DNA of 64,000 bases from Amycolatopsis sp. EV170708-02-1 (lineage in GTDB: Bacteria; Actinomycetota; Actinomycetes; Mycobacteriales; Pseudonocardiaceae). Made by a program: the position numbers and the translations under genes. Below are positions 56,602 to 64,000 of the stretch, piece after piece. How positions within the stretch are numbered: position 1 is the first letter of the stretch; each line of letters begins with the position of its first letter. The notes beneath the pieces are model-generated. The model had not been told where the DNA came from. It saw only the letters and a list, made by a program, of their open reading frames with translations, and did not search any database. The stretch spans positions 5,642,001 through 5,706,000 of the forward strand of contig NZ_CP092497.1 in NCBI RefSeq assembly GCF_022479115.1. Direction: 5' to 3'.

Positions 56602-59130
56602 GTGACGGAGGAGCAGCCGCCGAGCCCGGTCGGAGCTCGGTCGTACGACGAGCTCTCCCAGCGGCTGCGGCAGGCGTTGGCCTGGGCGGGCTTGACCCAC
56701 CGGGAACTGCACCGGCGGGTGCGGCGTTTGCGCACCGCCCGGGGCACGGCCGACCTGCCCGCCTACAACACCGTGTACCGCTGCCTGCTGCCCGGACGTA
56801 AACGGCTGGACGTCGAACTGGTCGTCGACATCGCGGCCGTGCTGCTCGGCATGGACGTCGCGGCGGAATGGCGGCAGGCGCACCGGGTGATCACCGGGAA
56901 CGCCACCGAGGCGGCCGTGATCAGCGTGGCCGATCACCTGCCCGCCGCGGCGGGCAGGTTCGTCGGCAGGCAGGCGCACCTGCGCCGGGTGCTGGAGGTC
57001 GAGCCGGACGACGCCGGTGTGTGGGCGATCTCCGGCATGGCCGGGGTCGGCAAGACCCGGTTCGCGAGCGAGGTCGCGCGGCTCCTGGCCGAGCGGGACC
57101 GGTTCGCCGACGTGCGGCTGGTGGTGAATCTGCGCGGTTTCGACGCGGACCGGCCCGCCGCGGACCCGGCCGCGGTGCTCGAAGGTTTCCTGCGACGGCT
57201 CGGGGCGTCCGGTGCCGAGATCGGCTGCCTCACCCTTGCCGACCGGAGCGCGCTGTTCCGGCGGCTGCTGGACGGGCGGCGCGCGCTGATCCTGCTGGAC
57301 AACGCGGCGTCGGTCGACCAGGTGCTGCCGTTGCTGCCTGCCCTTCCGACCTGCCTGGTGCTGGTCACCAGCAGGCGACGGCTCGTCGAGCTGGACGGGG
57401 CCCGGCACGTGACGCTCGACGTGTTCACGCCGCAAGAGTCGGTCGAGGTGCTCCGCGACGGAATCGGCGACGAACGCGTCGACGCCGAGCAGGGCGAAGC
57501 GGCCGACATCGTCGAACTGGTCGGCCGGTTGCCGCTGGCCCTCGCGCTGGTGACCCGCCGGTTGGCCGCCGCGGACGCGTGGACGATGGCCGACCACCGT
57601 GACCGCCTCGCCGACCTGCGGACCATGCTGCGGCTGGACGACGGGGTCGAAGTCGCGTTGCGCACGTCGTACGACGAGCTGGCCGAGCCGGACCGGATGC
57701 TGCTCGGGTTGCTCGCCCTGTATCCGGGACGCGATGTCGACGACCACGCGGCGGCCGCGCTGGCCGGCGTCGAGGTCGGCGTCGTCCGCCGCCGGCTCGA
57801 CGATCTGGTGGCGGCCAACATGGTCACCGCCCGCGGGTCCCGGTTCGAACTGCACGACCTGGTCCGGGTGTTCGCCGAGAAACGTGTCCGGGAGAGCGTC
57901 CAGGCCAGGGTGCGCCGGGCCGCGGCGGGCCGGCTGCTCGACTTCCAGCTGGCCACCGCGCGTGCCGCGCTCGTCACCTGTTACCCGCACGAGGCGGAGC
58001 GCTGGGAGGACCTGCCCACACCGGCGGCGCGGGCTCTCGTGTTCGACGGCGCGGACGAGGCGATGGCCTGGCTGGACGCCGAGCGGGTCAACCTCGTCGT
58101 CGCGTCCGGGTGGGCGCTGGGCGAGGGGCGTGACGACCACGTGACCCGGCTCGCTTGCGTGATGACGAGCTATTTCGAGGCCCGCGTGCACGTGAGTGAC
58201 GCGCTCGCCCTGTTCGGCGACGCCGCCCGGGTCGCGTCCGGTGTCACCCGGGGGCACGTGCTGAACGGGCTGGCCATGACCCATTGGCAACGGGGCGACG
58301 CGGCCGGATCGCTCGCCGTCCTGCAGGACGCGATCCAGGAGTTCGACGCCGCCGGTGAATCCGACTACGTCCTCAACCTGTCGGGGAACGTAGGCCTGTT
58401 GCTGGCCGGACTCGGTGACTATCGCGCCGCCCTGCCCTGTTTCCGGCGGGCCATGGACTTCGCCGCCGCCCGGAACAACGAGTCGTTCCGGGCGCGGCAG
58501 CTGTGCAATATCGGCGTGGCCGAAATGCGGCTGGGGAATCATTCCGCCGCCGCCGACTACCTGTCGCAGGCCCTCGACGCGACCAGGGCGAGCGGTGACC
58601 GCCTCTGTGAATGCCGGACGCTCGACGGTCTCGGCACCACGTTCTGGCTAATGGGCAAGGCCGCCGACGCCTGGGCCTGTTACGAACAGGCGCTCGGCGT
58701 GGCGAGGCAGACGCACAACCGGGCCGACGAGGGCAAGGTGCTCAACCATCTCGGGGTCCTGCTCGTCGCCGCGGGTCGGTTCGACGAGGCGTTGACGCAT
58801 CACCGGCAGGCCATCGAGCTGGCGAGGGAGATCGGCAGCCGGGAAGGGGTGCTGGCCGCAAGCACCGACATGGCGGCCACCCTGCTTTCCGCCGGGCGAG
58901 CGGCCGAAGCCGTGCGCTGCCTGCGGCAGGCGATCGAGTCGGCGACCGCGGCGGACAGCCGCTACGAACTGGCCAGAGCCCAAAGCGGGCTCGGCGACGC
59001 ACTGTTCGCCGACGGTGATCCCGTCGCCGCGCGGAAACACTGGCGGACCGCGTACACCGCGTACACCGAGATGCGGGTGCCGGAGGCCGCCGAAGTCCGT
59101 GAGCGTATCGCGAGCCCGGCCGTTCTTTGA
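56602..59130 (+). CDS. XRE-NB-ARC-TPR (STAND) regulator, rightward paralogue
   Basis: The 842-aa protein has the same plan as its divergent neighbour: HTH-like N-terminus (YDELSQRLRQALAWAGLTHR; YNTVYRCLLPGRKRLDVELV), NB-ARC (GMAGVGKTRFA; ALILLDNAAS; LVTSRRRL; LVGRLPLALAL; LHDLVRVFA) and TPR repeats to the end (GLLLAGLGDYRAALPCFRRA, LLVAAGRFDEALTHHRQ). The pair probably arose by duplication and inversion and shares a 144-bp promoter region. GTG 56602 has GGGGG about 8 nt upstream. Such proteins act as ATP-dependent switches; the signal and the targets are not visible here. Confidence 0.87.
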   Translation: MTEEQPPSPVGARSYDELSQRLRQALAWAGLTHRELHRRVRRLRTARGTADLPAYNTVYRCLLPGRKRLDVELVVDIAAVLLGMDVAAEWRQAHRVITGNATEAAVISVADHLPAAAGRFVGRQAHLRRVLEVEPDDAGVWAISGMAGVGKTRFASEVARLLAERDRFADVRLVVNLRGFDADRPAADPAAVLEGFLRRLGASGAEIGCLTLADRSALFRRLLDGRRALILLDNAASVDQVLPLLPALPTCLVLVTSRRRLVELDGARHVTLDVFTPQESVEVLRDGIGDERVDAEQGEAADIVELVGRLPLALALVTRRLAAADAWTMADHRDRLADLRTMLRLDDGVEVALRTSYDELAEPDRMLLGLLALYPGRDVDDHAAAALAGVEVGVVRRRLDDLVAANMVTARGSRFELHDLVRVFAEKRVRESVQARVRRAAAGRLLDFQLATARAALVTCYPHEAERWEDLPTPAARALVFDGADEAMAWLDAERVNLVVASGWALGEGRDDHVTRLACVMTSYFEARVHVSDALALFGDAARVASGVTRGHVLNGLAMTHWQRGDAAGSLAVLQDAIQEFDAAGESDYVLNLSGNVGLLLAGLGDYRAALPCFRRAMDFAAARNNESFRARQLCNIGVAEMRLGNHSAAADYLSQALDATRASGDRLCECRTLDGLGTTFWLMGKAADAWACYEQALGVARQTHNRADEGKVLNHLGVLLVAAGRFDEALTHHRQAIELAREIGSREGVLAASTDMAATLLSAGRAAEAVRCLRQAIESATAADSRYELARAQSGLGDALFADGDPVAARKHWRTAYTAYTEMRVPEAAEVRERIASPAVL

Positions 59131-59208
59131 CGGCTCGCCGTCCGGACCGATCAGTTTCCCGCGCCGCGGCCGTCTGTACGGGTGAGAGCGACTCACAGGA
59201 GGCTTGAC

Positions 59209-59793
59209 GTGCGGAAACTGACCTTCGCCATGAACGTGACCCTGGACGGCTACATCGCCGCGCCCGGCGACGACCTCGGCTGGAGCGCGGGCGACGGACC
59301 GGATTCGTCGCCGAACGACGAGCTGTTCGGGTGGTGGTCCGACCGGGTGGCGGCGACGAACCTGGCGCTGTACGGGCGCAAGCTGTGGGAGGGGATGAGT
59401 TCCCACTGGCCGACCGCCGACCGGCGGCCCGGCGCCACCCCGGCGGCGATCGAGTACGCCCGCCGCTGGCGGGACATGCCGAAGGTGGTGTTCTCCTCGA
59501 CGACCGGCACGGTCAGCTGGAACGCCCGCCTGGTCACCGGCGACGCGGTCACCGAGATCACCCGGCTCAAGGCCGAGGACGCCGGCCCGATGGACATCGG
59601 CGGCGCGACGCTCGCCGGGGCGGCCATGCGGGCCGGGCTGATCGACGAGTACGTGCTGGTCACCATGCCGGTCCTGGTCGGCGACGGCACGCCGTTCTTC
59701 ACCCCGCTGGACAACTGGGTGAACCTGGCGCTGGTGGAGACCCGGACGTTTCCCGGCGGCGTGACGCTGGCCCGGTACGAGACGAGACGCTGA
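59209..59793 (+). CDS. Dihydrofolate reductase-fold (RibD C-terminal-like) protein
   Basis: The 194-aa cytosolic protein belongs to the RibD C-terminal/DHFR-like family common in actinomycetes. Motifs include MNVTLDGYIAAPGDDLGW, LYGRKLWEGM, KVVFSSTTG, DIGGATLAGAAMRAGLIDEY and PVLVGDGTPFF. It probably binds NADPH; the substrate is unknown. The GTG start is set by a CAGGAGG site. It stands between a STAND regulator and a convergent sigma factor gene, with a long palindrome after its stop. Confidence 0.88.
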   Translation: MRKLTFAMNVTLDGYIAAPGDDLGWSAGDGPDSSPNDELFGWWSDRVAATNLALYGRKLWEGMSSHWPTADRRPGATPAAIEYARRWRDMPKVVFSSTTGTVSWNARLVTGDAVTEITRLKAEDAGPMDIGGATLAGAAMRAGLIDEYVLVTMPVLVGDGTPFFTPLDNWVNLALVETRTFPGGVTLARYETRR

Positions 59794-59812
59794 CGAGGCC
59801 TGACCCAGGTCG

Positions 59813-59968
59813 TTTCGCGTGTCTGGAGGGACGGCACGCGTGATCAGACGGACGACACTTGTGTCCAGGGGGACGGCTCGCGGCAAACCCGGCCGCACAC
59901 GTGTGTCGTCCCTCCAGTCACGTGTGTCGTCCGTCTGATCACGCGTGCCGTCCGGCCGGTCACGCGAA
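59813..59968. repeat. 156-nt nested palindrome, family D copy 2
   Basis: Successive layers such as GTGATCAGACGGACGACA, GGAGGGACG and CGCGTGTCTGG are mirrored in inverse order on the right side around a short asymmetric centre near 59885. It shares the ATCAGACGGACGACA core with 21075-21162. It fills the gap between convergent genes and overlaps the sigma gene stop. Confidence 0.7.
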
Positions 59969-60990
59969 ACTCCCGGATCGGGCCCGGGCACGTGAGTGAT
60001 CACAGTGCCGGGGCAGGTCCAGCCATGGCTTGCCGGTGGCGTCGAAGCCGGTGAGCTCGGCGATCTTCCCGTCGGCGACGCGCAGCACCGCGATGGCGAA
60101 CAGCCGGTGCTCCGGTTCTCCGGGGGCACGCAGGTACAGCGCGGCGGCGGGCATGCGGTTGACCGTCGTGGCGATACCGCGCCAGTCGTCGTGACCTCGC
60201 TGGAAGAGCCCACCGGAGACCCAGCCGTCCACCGCGTCCTCGGCCGTCGTGGTCAGGGTGCCCGCCTCGGGCAGCATCGCGAAGCGCAGGTCTTCGCGCA
60301 GCAAGGACGCCAGCCCGTCGAGGTCGTTGCGTTCATGGGCCTCGATGTACGCCTTCACCACACCGCGCTCGTCCTGCGACAGGTCCGCGCCCCGCCAGTC
60401 GAGGCGGCGTTCGGGCAGCCGCCCGCGCATCGTCACCCGCGCCCGCTGCAGTGCGCTCGTCACCGACGCGACGGTCAGCTCCAGGACGCCGGCCGCCTTC
60501 GACGCCGGCCAGCCGAGCACGTCGCGCAGGATGAACACCGCCCGTTGCCGCGGCGGCAGGTGCTGGACGGCGACGATGAACGCCAGCTCGATCGTCTCCC
60601 GCGCCACCACCGATTCCTGGGGATCCTCGGGAGCATCCGGTCGGGGTACGGCTGCAGGTAGAGCACCTCGGAGTGCTCCAGCCTGGCCGGTACGGGGGTG
60701 CGGTCCCCGCGCTTCTCCAGGAAGTCGAGGCAGGCGTTCGTCGCGATCCGGTACAGCCAGGTCCGCAGCGCGGCATGGCCCTTGAACGACTCCCGCTTGT
60801 GCCACGCCCGCAGGAACGTCTCCTGTGTCAGGTCCTCGGCGTCCTCGTAGTTCGCGAGCATCCGGTAGCAGTGCACCTGCAGCTCACGCCGGTGACGTTC
60901 CGTGACGAGCGCGAACCGCGCCGGATCGCCGGAGCGAACCACCTCGATGAACGTGGTCTCGTCCGCGCCCGGCGATCCGGCGTCGGTCAT
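59960..60990 (-). CDS. ECF sigma factor with SnoaL-like C-terminal domain, frameshifted
   Basis: The intended protein is about 343 aa: sigma region 2 (FALVTERHRRELQVHCYRML, DAEDLTQETFLRAW), region 4 (HLPPRQRAVFILRDVLGWPA, LTVASVTSALQRAR) and a SnoaL/NTF2-like tail (VVKAYIEAHERNDLDGLASL) as in SigJ/ECF41- or TIGR02960-type factors. The frame breaks near 60637-60638: LQPYPDR must shift by one to read DAPEDPQESVVA, and one added G (CGGAT to CGGGAT) restores it. The start at ATG 60990 has GGAAGGA. Downstream on the strand of an AraC and a VOC gene, it may belong to a stress or detoxification group. It is a pseudogene if the base is truly missing. Confidence 0.82.
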
Positions 60991-61071
60991 GGTCGTCGAT
61001 CCTTCCACCGGTGAGTGAGCCACCAGAAGAGACGACGTGGCGGAGGATTTCTGATCGGTGAAGCCCCGAAA

Positions 61072-61482
61072 TCACTCCTGGCCGTCGCCCATGGCGGCCG
61101 GGTCGTAGGCCAGCAGCTCCCAGCTGTGGCCGTCCAGGTCGTCGATGGCCCGGTTGTACAGCCAGCCCATGTCCTGTGCGGCGCGCGGCTCGGTGGCACC
61201 CGCGGCCAGTGCCGCGTCGACCAGGCTGTCGACCTCTTCGCGCGACCCGGCGGCCAACGCGTTGATCACCTCGATCGGCCCGTCCGTCATGGGCCGCTTG
61301 GTGAACGAAGCGAACGTTTCGCGGGTCATCAGCTGCACCAGGATCGTGTCGGCGAGCGCCACCTGGACCGAGGTGTCACCGCTGAAGTCCGGGTTCACCG
61401 TTCCGCCCATCGCCGTGTACAGCTTCGTGCTCGCCTCGAGGTCGGAGACCGGCAGGTTGACGTAGATCTGCGAGATTGCCAT
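61072..61482 (-). CDS. VOC-family (glyoxalase-like) protein
   Basis: This 136-aa protein of the vicinal-oxygen-chelate fold has two beta-alpha-beta-beta-beta units: ISQIYVNLPVSDLEASTKLY ... VALADTILVQLMTRE and EVDSLVDAALAAGATEP ... DLDGHSWELLAYDP. Members are lyases, dioxygenases or drug-binding resistance proteins; the metal ligands are not clearly complete here, so catalysis is uncertain. ATG 61482 has GGAGG at good spacing. It follows the AraC-like gene after 37 bp and precedes the sigma factor by 81 bp on the same strand. Confidence 0.85.
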   Translation of the reverse strand: MAISQIYVNLPVSDLEASTKLYTAMGGTVNPDFSGDTSVQVALADTILVQLMTRETFASFTKRPMTDGPIEVINALAAGSREEVDSLVDAALAAGATEPRAAQDMGWLYNRAIDDLDGHSWELLAYDPAAMGDGQE

Positions 61483-61519
61483 GGGATGTCCTCCAGTAGG
61501 TCGGTGCGTCACCAAGAAC

Positions 61520-62254
61520 CTAAGGGCGCACCGCGACCTCGGTCTTGTACAGAAGCGACAGCACCTCGTCTTCGCCGGTCCGCCTGAGCTGGGTGGCCGT
61601 GCGTCCGGTGAACCGCGTCAGCGAGCGGGCCAGATGCGGCTGGTCGTGATACCCGGCGCGCTGCGCGACCTCGATCGCCGCCATCCCCTCCCCCAGCAGC
61701 ATCACGGCCTGCCTGGCCCGCTCGATCTGCCGGATCGCGCCCTGCGTCAGCCCGGTCGCCGCGGCCACCCGCCGCTGCACCGACCGCGGCGTGACCAAAG
61801 TGGGCACTTCGCCGCGGAGCACGTCGGTGACCAGCGGATCGCGGATCAGCAATCCGGCACGGACCAGGCGGTCCACGAAGACGTCGGCGTTGTCGTAGGC
61901 CGGTGTTTCCCACTCCTCACCCTGGAGGACGAAGGAACGAGCCGTGGTGTGCGGGCTCGGCACCGCGGTGTCGACCAGTCCCGGCACCGGCATCGGCGCC
62001 AGGTACGCACCGTGCCGGAAGATGATCCCGATCGTCTCGCCCTCACTCGGGCCCAGCTCCAGCACCGTAGGGCTCGTCTCGGGCCCGCGCACCGCCACCT
62101 GCGTCTCGCCCCGGTCGCGCCACACCACGAGCTCCCAGTTCGAGTTCGCGATGGAGCGCATCCGCGACGGCACCACGGCAGCCTGACCGGCACGGTAGAT
62201 CCGCTCCACGTACGGAGAATCCGAGGGACGCTGCTCGACGCCGTCAAGGCTCAC
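61520..62254 (-). CDS. AraC-family transcriptional regulator
   Basis: This 244-aa protein has an N-terminal beta-rich sensor part (YVERIYRAGQAAVVPSRMRS, IANSNWELVVWRD) and a C-terminal double HTH of the AraC type (TPRSVQRRVAAATGLTQGAI, then AIEVAQRAGYHDQPHLARSL followed by TRFTGRTATQLR). It probably controls the VOC gene directly downstream. The ATG start is divergent from the trypsin-like protease gene, 136 bp away. The ligand is unknown. Confidence 0.88.
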   Translation of the reverse strand: MSLDGVEQRPSDSPYVERIYRAGQAAVVPSRMRSIANSNWELVVWRDRGETQVAVRGPETSPTVLELGPSEGETIGIIFRHGAYLAPMPVPGLVDTAVPSPHTTARSFVLQGEEWETPAYDNADVFVDRLVRAGLLIRDPLVTDVLRGEVPTLVTPRSVQRRVAAATGLTQGAIRQIERARQAVMLLGEGMAAIEVAQRAGYHDQPHLARSLTRFTGRTATQLRRTGEDEVLSLLYKTEVAVRP

Positions 62255-62390
62255 GGCAAGAAGCTAGCACCGGCGCCGATCCGCAGGTGGTACGAGCGCT
62301 ACCGCGGTTCGGGGGCTCGCCCGATGGTCATGGACAGGGTGGACGACGAGGCTGGACTCGATCGATCCGGTCCTCGAACTAAGGAAACGC

Positions 62391-63200
62391 ATGACCCTAC
62401 GCCGCAACCTGGTCCGTGCCGCCGCTGTCACGCTGGCGGGAGTGTTCTGCGCGATCGCGGTGCCCGGCAGCGCCGGCGCCGTGGTGAACGGCAAGAACTC
62501 CACCGAGCGCTACGAATTCATGGCCTCGATCCCCGAGGTCGTGCCCGAAATGAACAACGCCAAGGGCGTCTGCGGTGCCGTACTGGTGCATCCACAGTGG
62601 GTGGTGACCGCGGCACACTGCGTCGACCCGGAGAACAACCCGGCCACGCCGGAGGGCACCGTGCGCATCGGCAGCGAACGGCGGACGTCCGGCGGCACCG
62701 TCCGCACGATCGACCGCTGGGTCCGCCACCCGGGCTACCAGCCGGGCGCGCCGAACAAGAACGACATCGCGCTGGTGCGACTGGACCGTCCGGTCTCCGA
62801 ACGGCCCATCCGCATCGCCGACCGTCCCGGCCGCCCCGGCACGCCGACCCGCTTGATGGGTTTCGGGACCACGGTCGACACCGCCGACTTGGACAAGGTC
62901 GTGTTCCCCGAACGGCTTCAGCAACTCGACACGCGCATCGGCGCCGTGTCCGAATGCTCGCCCGGTTACGCGGACTCGACCCGGCTGTGCACGGTGAGCC
63001 GCAAGCGCGGCGCGATGGCGTGCATGGGCGACTCCGGCGGACCGCAGGTCCAGCGCGGCTGGGGCGGCCGATGGGAGCTGATCGGTGTCACGTCCGGCCC
63101 CGGCGACGACGACGTGCCGTGCGCCAACGGCCCCGGCCTCTACACGAGCGTTCCCGCCTACGCCGGGTGGATCCACCGGACCATTCACGGGCACCGCTGA
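62391..63200 (+). CDS. Secreted trypsin-like serine protease
   Basis: The 269-aa protein has a signal peptide (MTLRRNLVRAAAVTLAGVFC, cleavage near AGAVVNG) and an S1 domain with the full triad: His in VVTAAHCV, Asp in KNDIALVRL and Ser in CMGDSGGPQ. Cysteines around these sites fit the family disulfides. The mature start would be VVNGKN, so a short propeptide is possible. It acts outside the cell on an unknown substrate. It is a useful contrast to the trypsin-fold protein at 29805, which lacks the His and Ser. Two palindromes follow the stop codon. Confidence 0.93.
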   Translation: MTLRRNLVRAAAVTLAGVFCAIAVPGSAGAVVNGKNSTERYEFMASIPEVVPEMNNAKGVCGAVLVHPQWVVTAAHCVDPENNPATPEGTVRIGSERRTSGGTVRTIDRWVRHPGYQPGAPNKNDIALVRLDRPVSERPIRIADRPGRPGTPTRLMGFGTTVDTADLDKVVFPERLQQLDTRIGAVSECSPGYADSTRLCTVSRKRGAMACMGDSGGPQVQRGWGGRWELIGVTSGPGDDDVPCANGPGLYTSVPAYAGWIHRTIHGHR

Positions 63201-63225
63201 TCTTTCGTTGTCGGGTCCGATGGTG

Positions 63226-63278
63226 GGCTGAAGGCTCCCTTCGCCGAGTCTTATGCGGCGAAGGGAGCCTTCAGCCCT
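63226..63278. repeat. 53-nt palindrome, family A copy 5 (loop GTCTTAT)
   Basis: The arms are nearly identical to copy 1 (22 of 23 pairs), around GTCTTAT, which is the loop word in reverse orientation with one change. It starts 26 bp after the protease stop codon. Confidence 0.78.
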
Positions 63279-63292
63279 GGTTGGGGCTGAGC

Positions 63293-63330
63293 GTGGAGGA
63301 TTGGGACGTCGAAAGTCCCAAATCCTCCAC
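63293..63330. repeat. Short palindrome, family C copy 3
   Basis: GTGGAGGATTGGGAC pairs with GTCCCAAATCCTCCAC around a 7-nt loop, with one bulge. It lies between the two larger palindromes of this convergent gap. Confidence 0.6.
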
Positions 63331-63393
63331 CGTCGAGCGGTCAATCGGTCCTCAGAGCTTGATCAAGCCGGTCAAGCCTGGGGCTGACAGGTC

Positions 63394-63440
63394 GAGTGGG
63401 GAGGATTGGGGACGTTGAGCGTCCCCAATCCTCCCCACTC
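63394..63440. repeat. 47-nt palindrome, family C copy 4
   Basis: Perfect 20-bp arms beginning GAGTGGGGAGGATTGGGGAC flank the loop GTTGAGC. It abuts the stop codon of the leftward ligase gene, so it probably terminates that transcript. Confidence 0.75.
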
Positions 63441-64000
63441 ACCTTCGCCTCACCGCGATCTCGGCCAACGTGCGATGGCAGACCTTCCCGGTACGTCCCA
63501 GCGGCAGCTCGGGAAGCGTGATCACGAATTCCGGCATCTTCGCGACGGCGAGCCCCCTGGCGGCAAGAAACGCCTTGAGCTCGGGCAACCCCGGCGAGTG
63601 TCCATTCCGGACGGACACACACGCGCAGAGCCGTTCCCCCAGAACGCTGTCCGGCACCGGGACACAGGCGACCTCGCGGATCGCGGGATGGCCGCCCAGC
63701 GCGAGCTCCACCTCGGCCGGGCTGATGGTGTACCCGCCGCGGATCACCACCCGTTTGCGCCTGCCGGTGACGTGGAGCCCGCCCCGGTCGTCGAACCGGC
63801 CGTCGTCCCCCGTCCGCACCCAGCCCCCGTCCAGCCGATACGCCGCGTCCAGCTCGGGCGCGCCCACATAGCACAGCGGTGTCATGGGGCCTCTCGCGCG
63901 GATCTCGCCGTCGACGACGCGTATTTCGCATACCGCGGGATCCGGGACGCCGACACCGTTTTCCGGCGTCGTCGTATGGCAATTGACCCCGTCCGAGGAG
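63439..64000 (-). CDS. AMP-dependent acyl-CoA synthetase, C-terminal part (cut by window edge)
   Basis: The frame is open to the right edge, so only the last 186 or so residues are seen. The segment GPMTPLCYVG ... GGWVRTGDDGRFDD ... GRRKRVVIRGGYTISPAEVE holds the hinge and core motifs of ANL ligases, and the catalytic C-terminal Lys is in PLGRTGKVCH. It resembles cyclohexanecarboxylate- or medium-chain acyl-CoA ligases. The substrate cannot be told from this part. The internal ATG at 63885 is not the real start. Confidence 0.85.
   Translation of the reverse strand, partial: SSDGVNCHTTTPENGVGVPDPAVCEIRVVDGEIRARGPMTPLCYVGAPELDAAYRLDGGWVRTGDDGRFDDRGGLHVTGRRKRVVIRGGYTISPAEVELALGGHPAIREVACVPVPDSVLGERLCACVSVRNGHSPGLPELKAFLAARGLAVAKMPEFVITLPELPLGRTGKVCHRTLAEIAVRRR

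Noticed and set aside
56458..58542. A 695-residue N-terminal extension of the leftward STAND regulator
   Set aside because: The extension lies entirely antisense to the rightward paralogue and has no motifs; GTG 56457 with a -10-like box just upstream is the natural start.
59960..60805. A stand-alone SnoaL/region-4 protein starting in the second sigma frame
   Set aside because: Its first 60 residues are frame-shadow sequence over sigma region 2; it is the second half of the frameshifted sigma gene.

Overview
The window is high-GC actinobacterial DNA. It has GTG/TTG starts, LAL/SARP-like/STAND regulators, a modular type I PKS, an NRPS and many secreted proteins. The genes in the first 24 kb match what I recall of the ECO-0501-type polyene cluster of Amycolatopsis orientalis, so Amycolatopsis or a close relative is the best guess. 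This is recognition from memory; no search was run.

Region 1 (1-24.0 kb) is one end of that polyketide cluster. A PKS runs off the left edge. Its first protein starts with an ACP that has no AT, followed by KS-AT(malonyl)-DH-KR-ACP and the start of a second KS. Next come an AMP-ligase with a frameshift, a 5-aminolevulinate-synthase-like enzyme and a second AMP-ligase, which is the gene trio that makes and attaches the C5N (2-amino-3-hydroxycyclopentenone) cap. A GT1 glycosyltransferase and UDP-glucose 6-dehydrogenase would add a glucuronyl unit. A FAD amino-acid monooxygenase and a guanidinoacetate-methyltransferase-like enzyme would make an N-methylguanidino starter from arginine. Also present are a type II thioesterase with an altered nucleophile motif, a sensor kinase/response regulator pair, three small membrane proteins and a LAL regulator. 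A tandem AGGGG repeat upstream of the PKS, ugd and oxidase genes looks like a shared operator.

Region 2 (24.2-26.5 kb, minus strand) is an XRE regulator / membrane protein / ImmA-IrrE-type metallopeptidase module. Region 3 (27.0-35.3 kb, plus strand) holds an unknown small protein, an I36-M23 secreted peptidase, a winged-helix/XRE hybrid regulator, a secreted protein, a trypsin-fold protein lacking its catalytic His and Ser joined to a repeat region, and a 1130-aa alanine-rich ALF-repeat secreted protein.

Region 4 (35.4-53.0 kb) is an NRPS system. An XRE-NB-ARC-TPR regulator reads in frame into A-PCP-C-A-PCP-C-A-PCP, probably because one base is missing between two genes. A second protein follows with C-A-PCP-C-PCP-TE-MFS, in which the TE has Cys as nucleophile and the exporter is fused to the synthetase. 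A short chimeric gene remnant and a copy of the regulator's promoter-like element lie downstream.

Region 5 (53.2-64 kb) holds a small secreted protein, two divergent paralogous STAND regulators, a DHFR-like reductase, a frameshifted ECF sigma factor with a SnoaL-like tail, a VOC protein, an AraC-type regulator, an intact trypsin-like protease and the C-terminal part of an acyl-CoA ligase cut by the right edge.

Across the window, several families of long intergenic palindromes sit just after stop codons, mostly between convergent genes. Two of the families share a 53-nt plan and the loop ATCAGAC. Three genes each appear to lack one base in a G/C run, which may be sequence errors. No tRNA, rRNA, CRISPR array or insertion sequence was seen.
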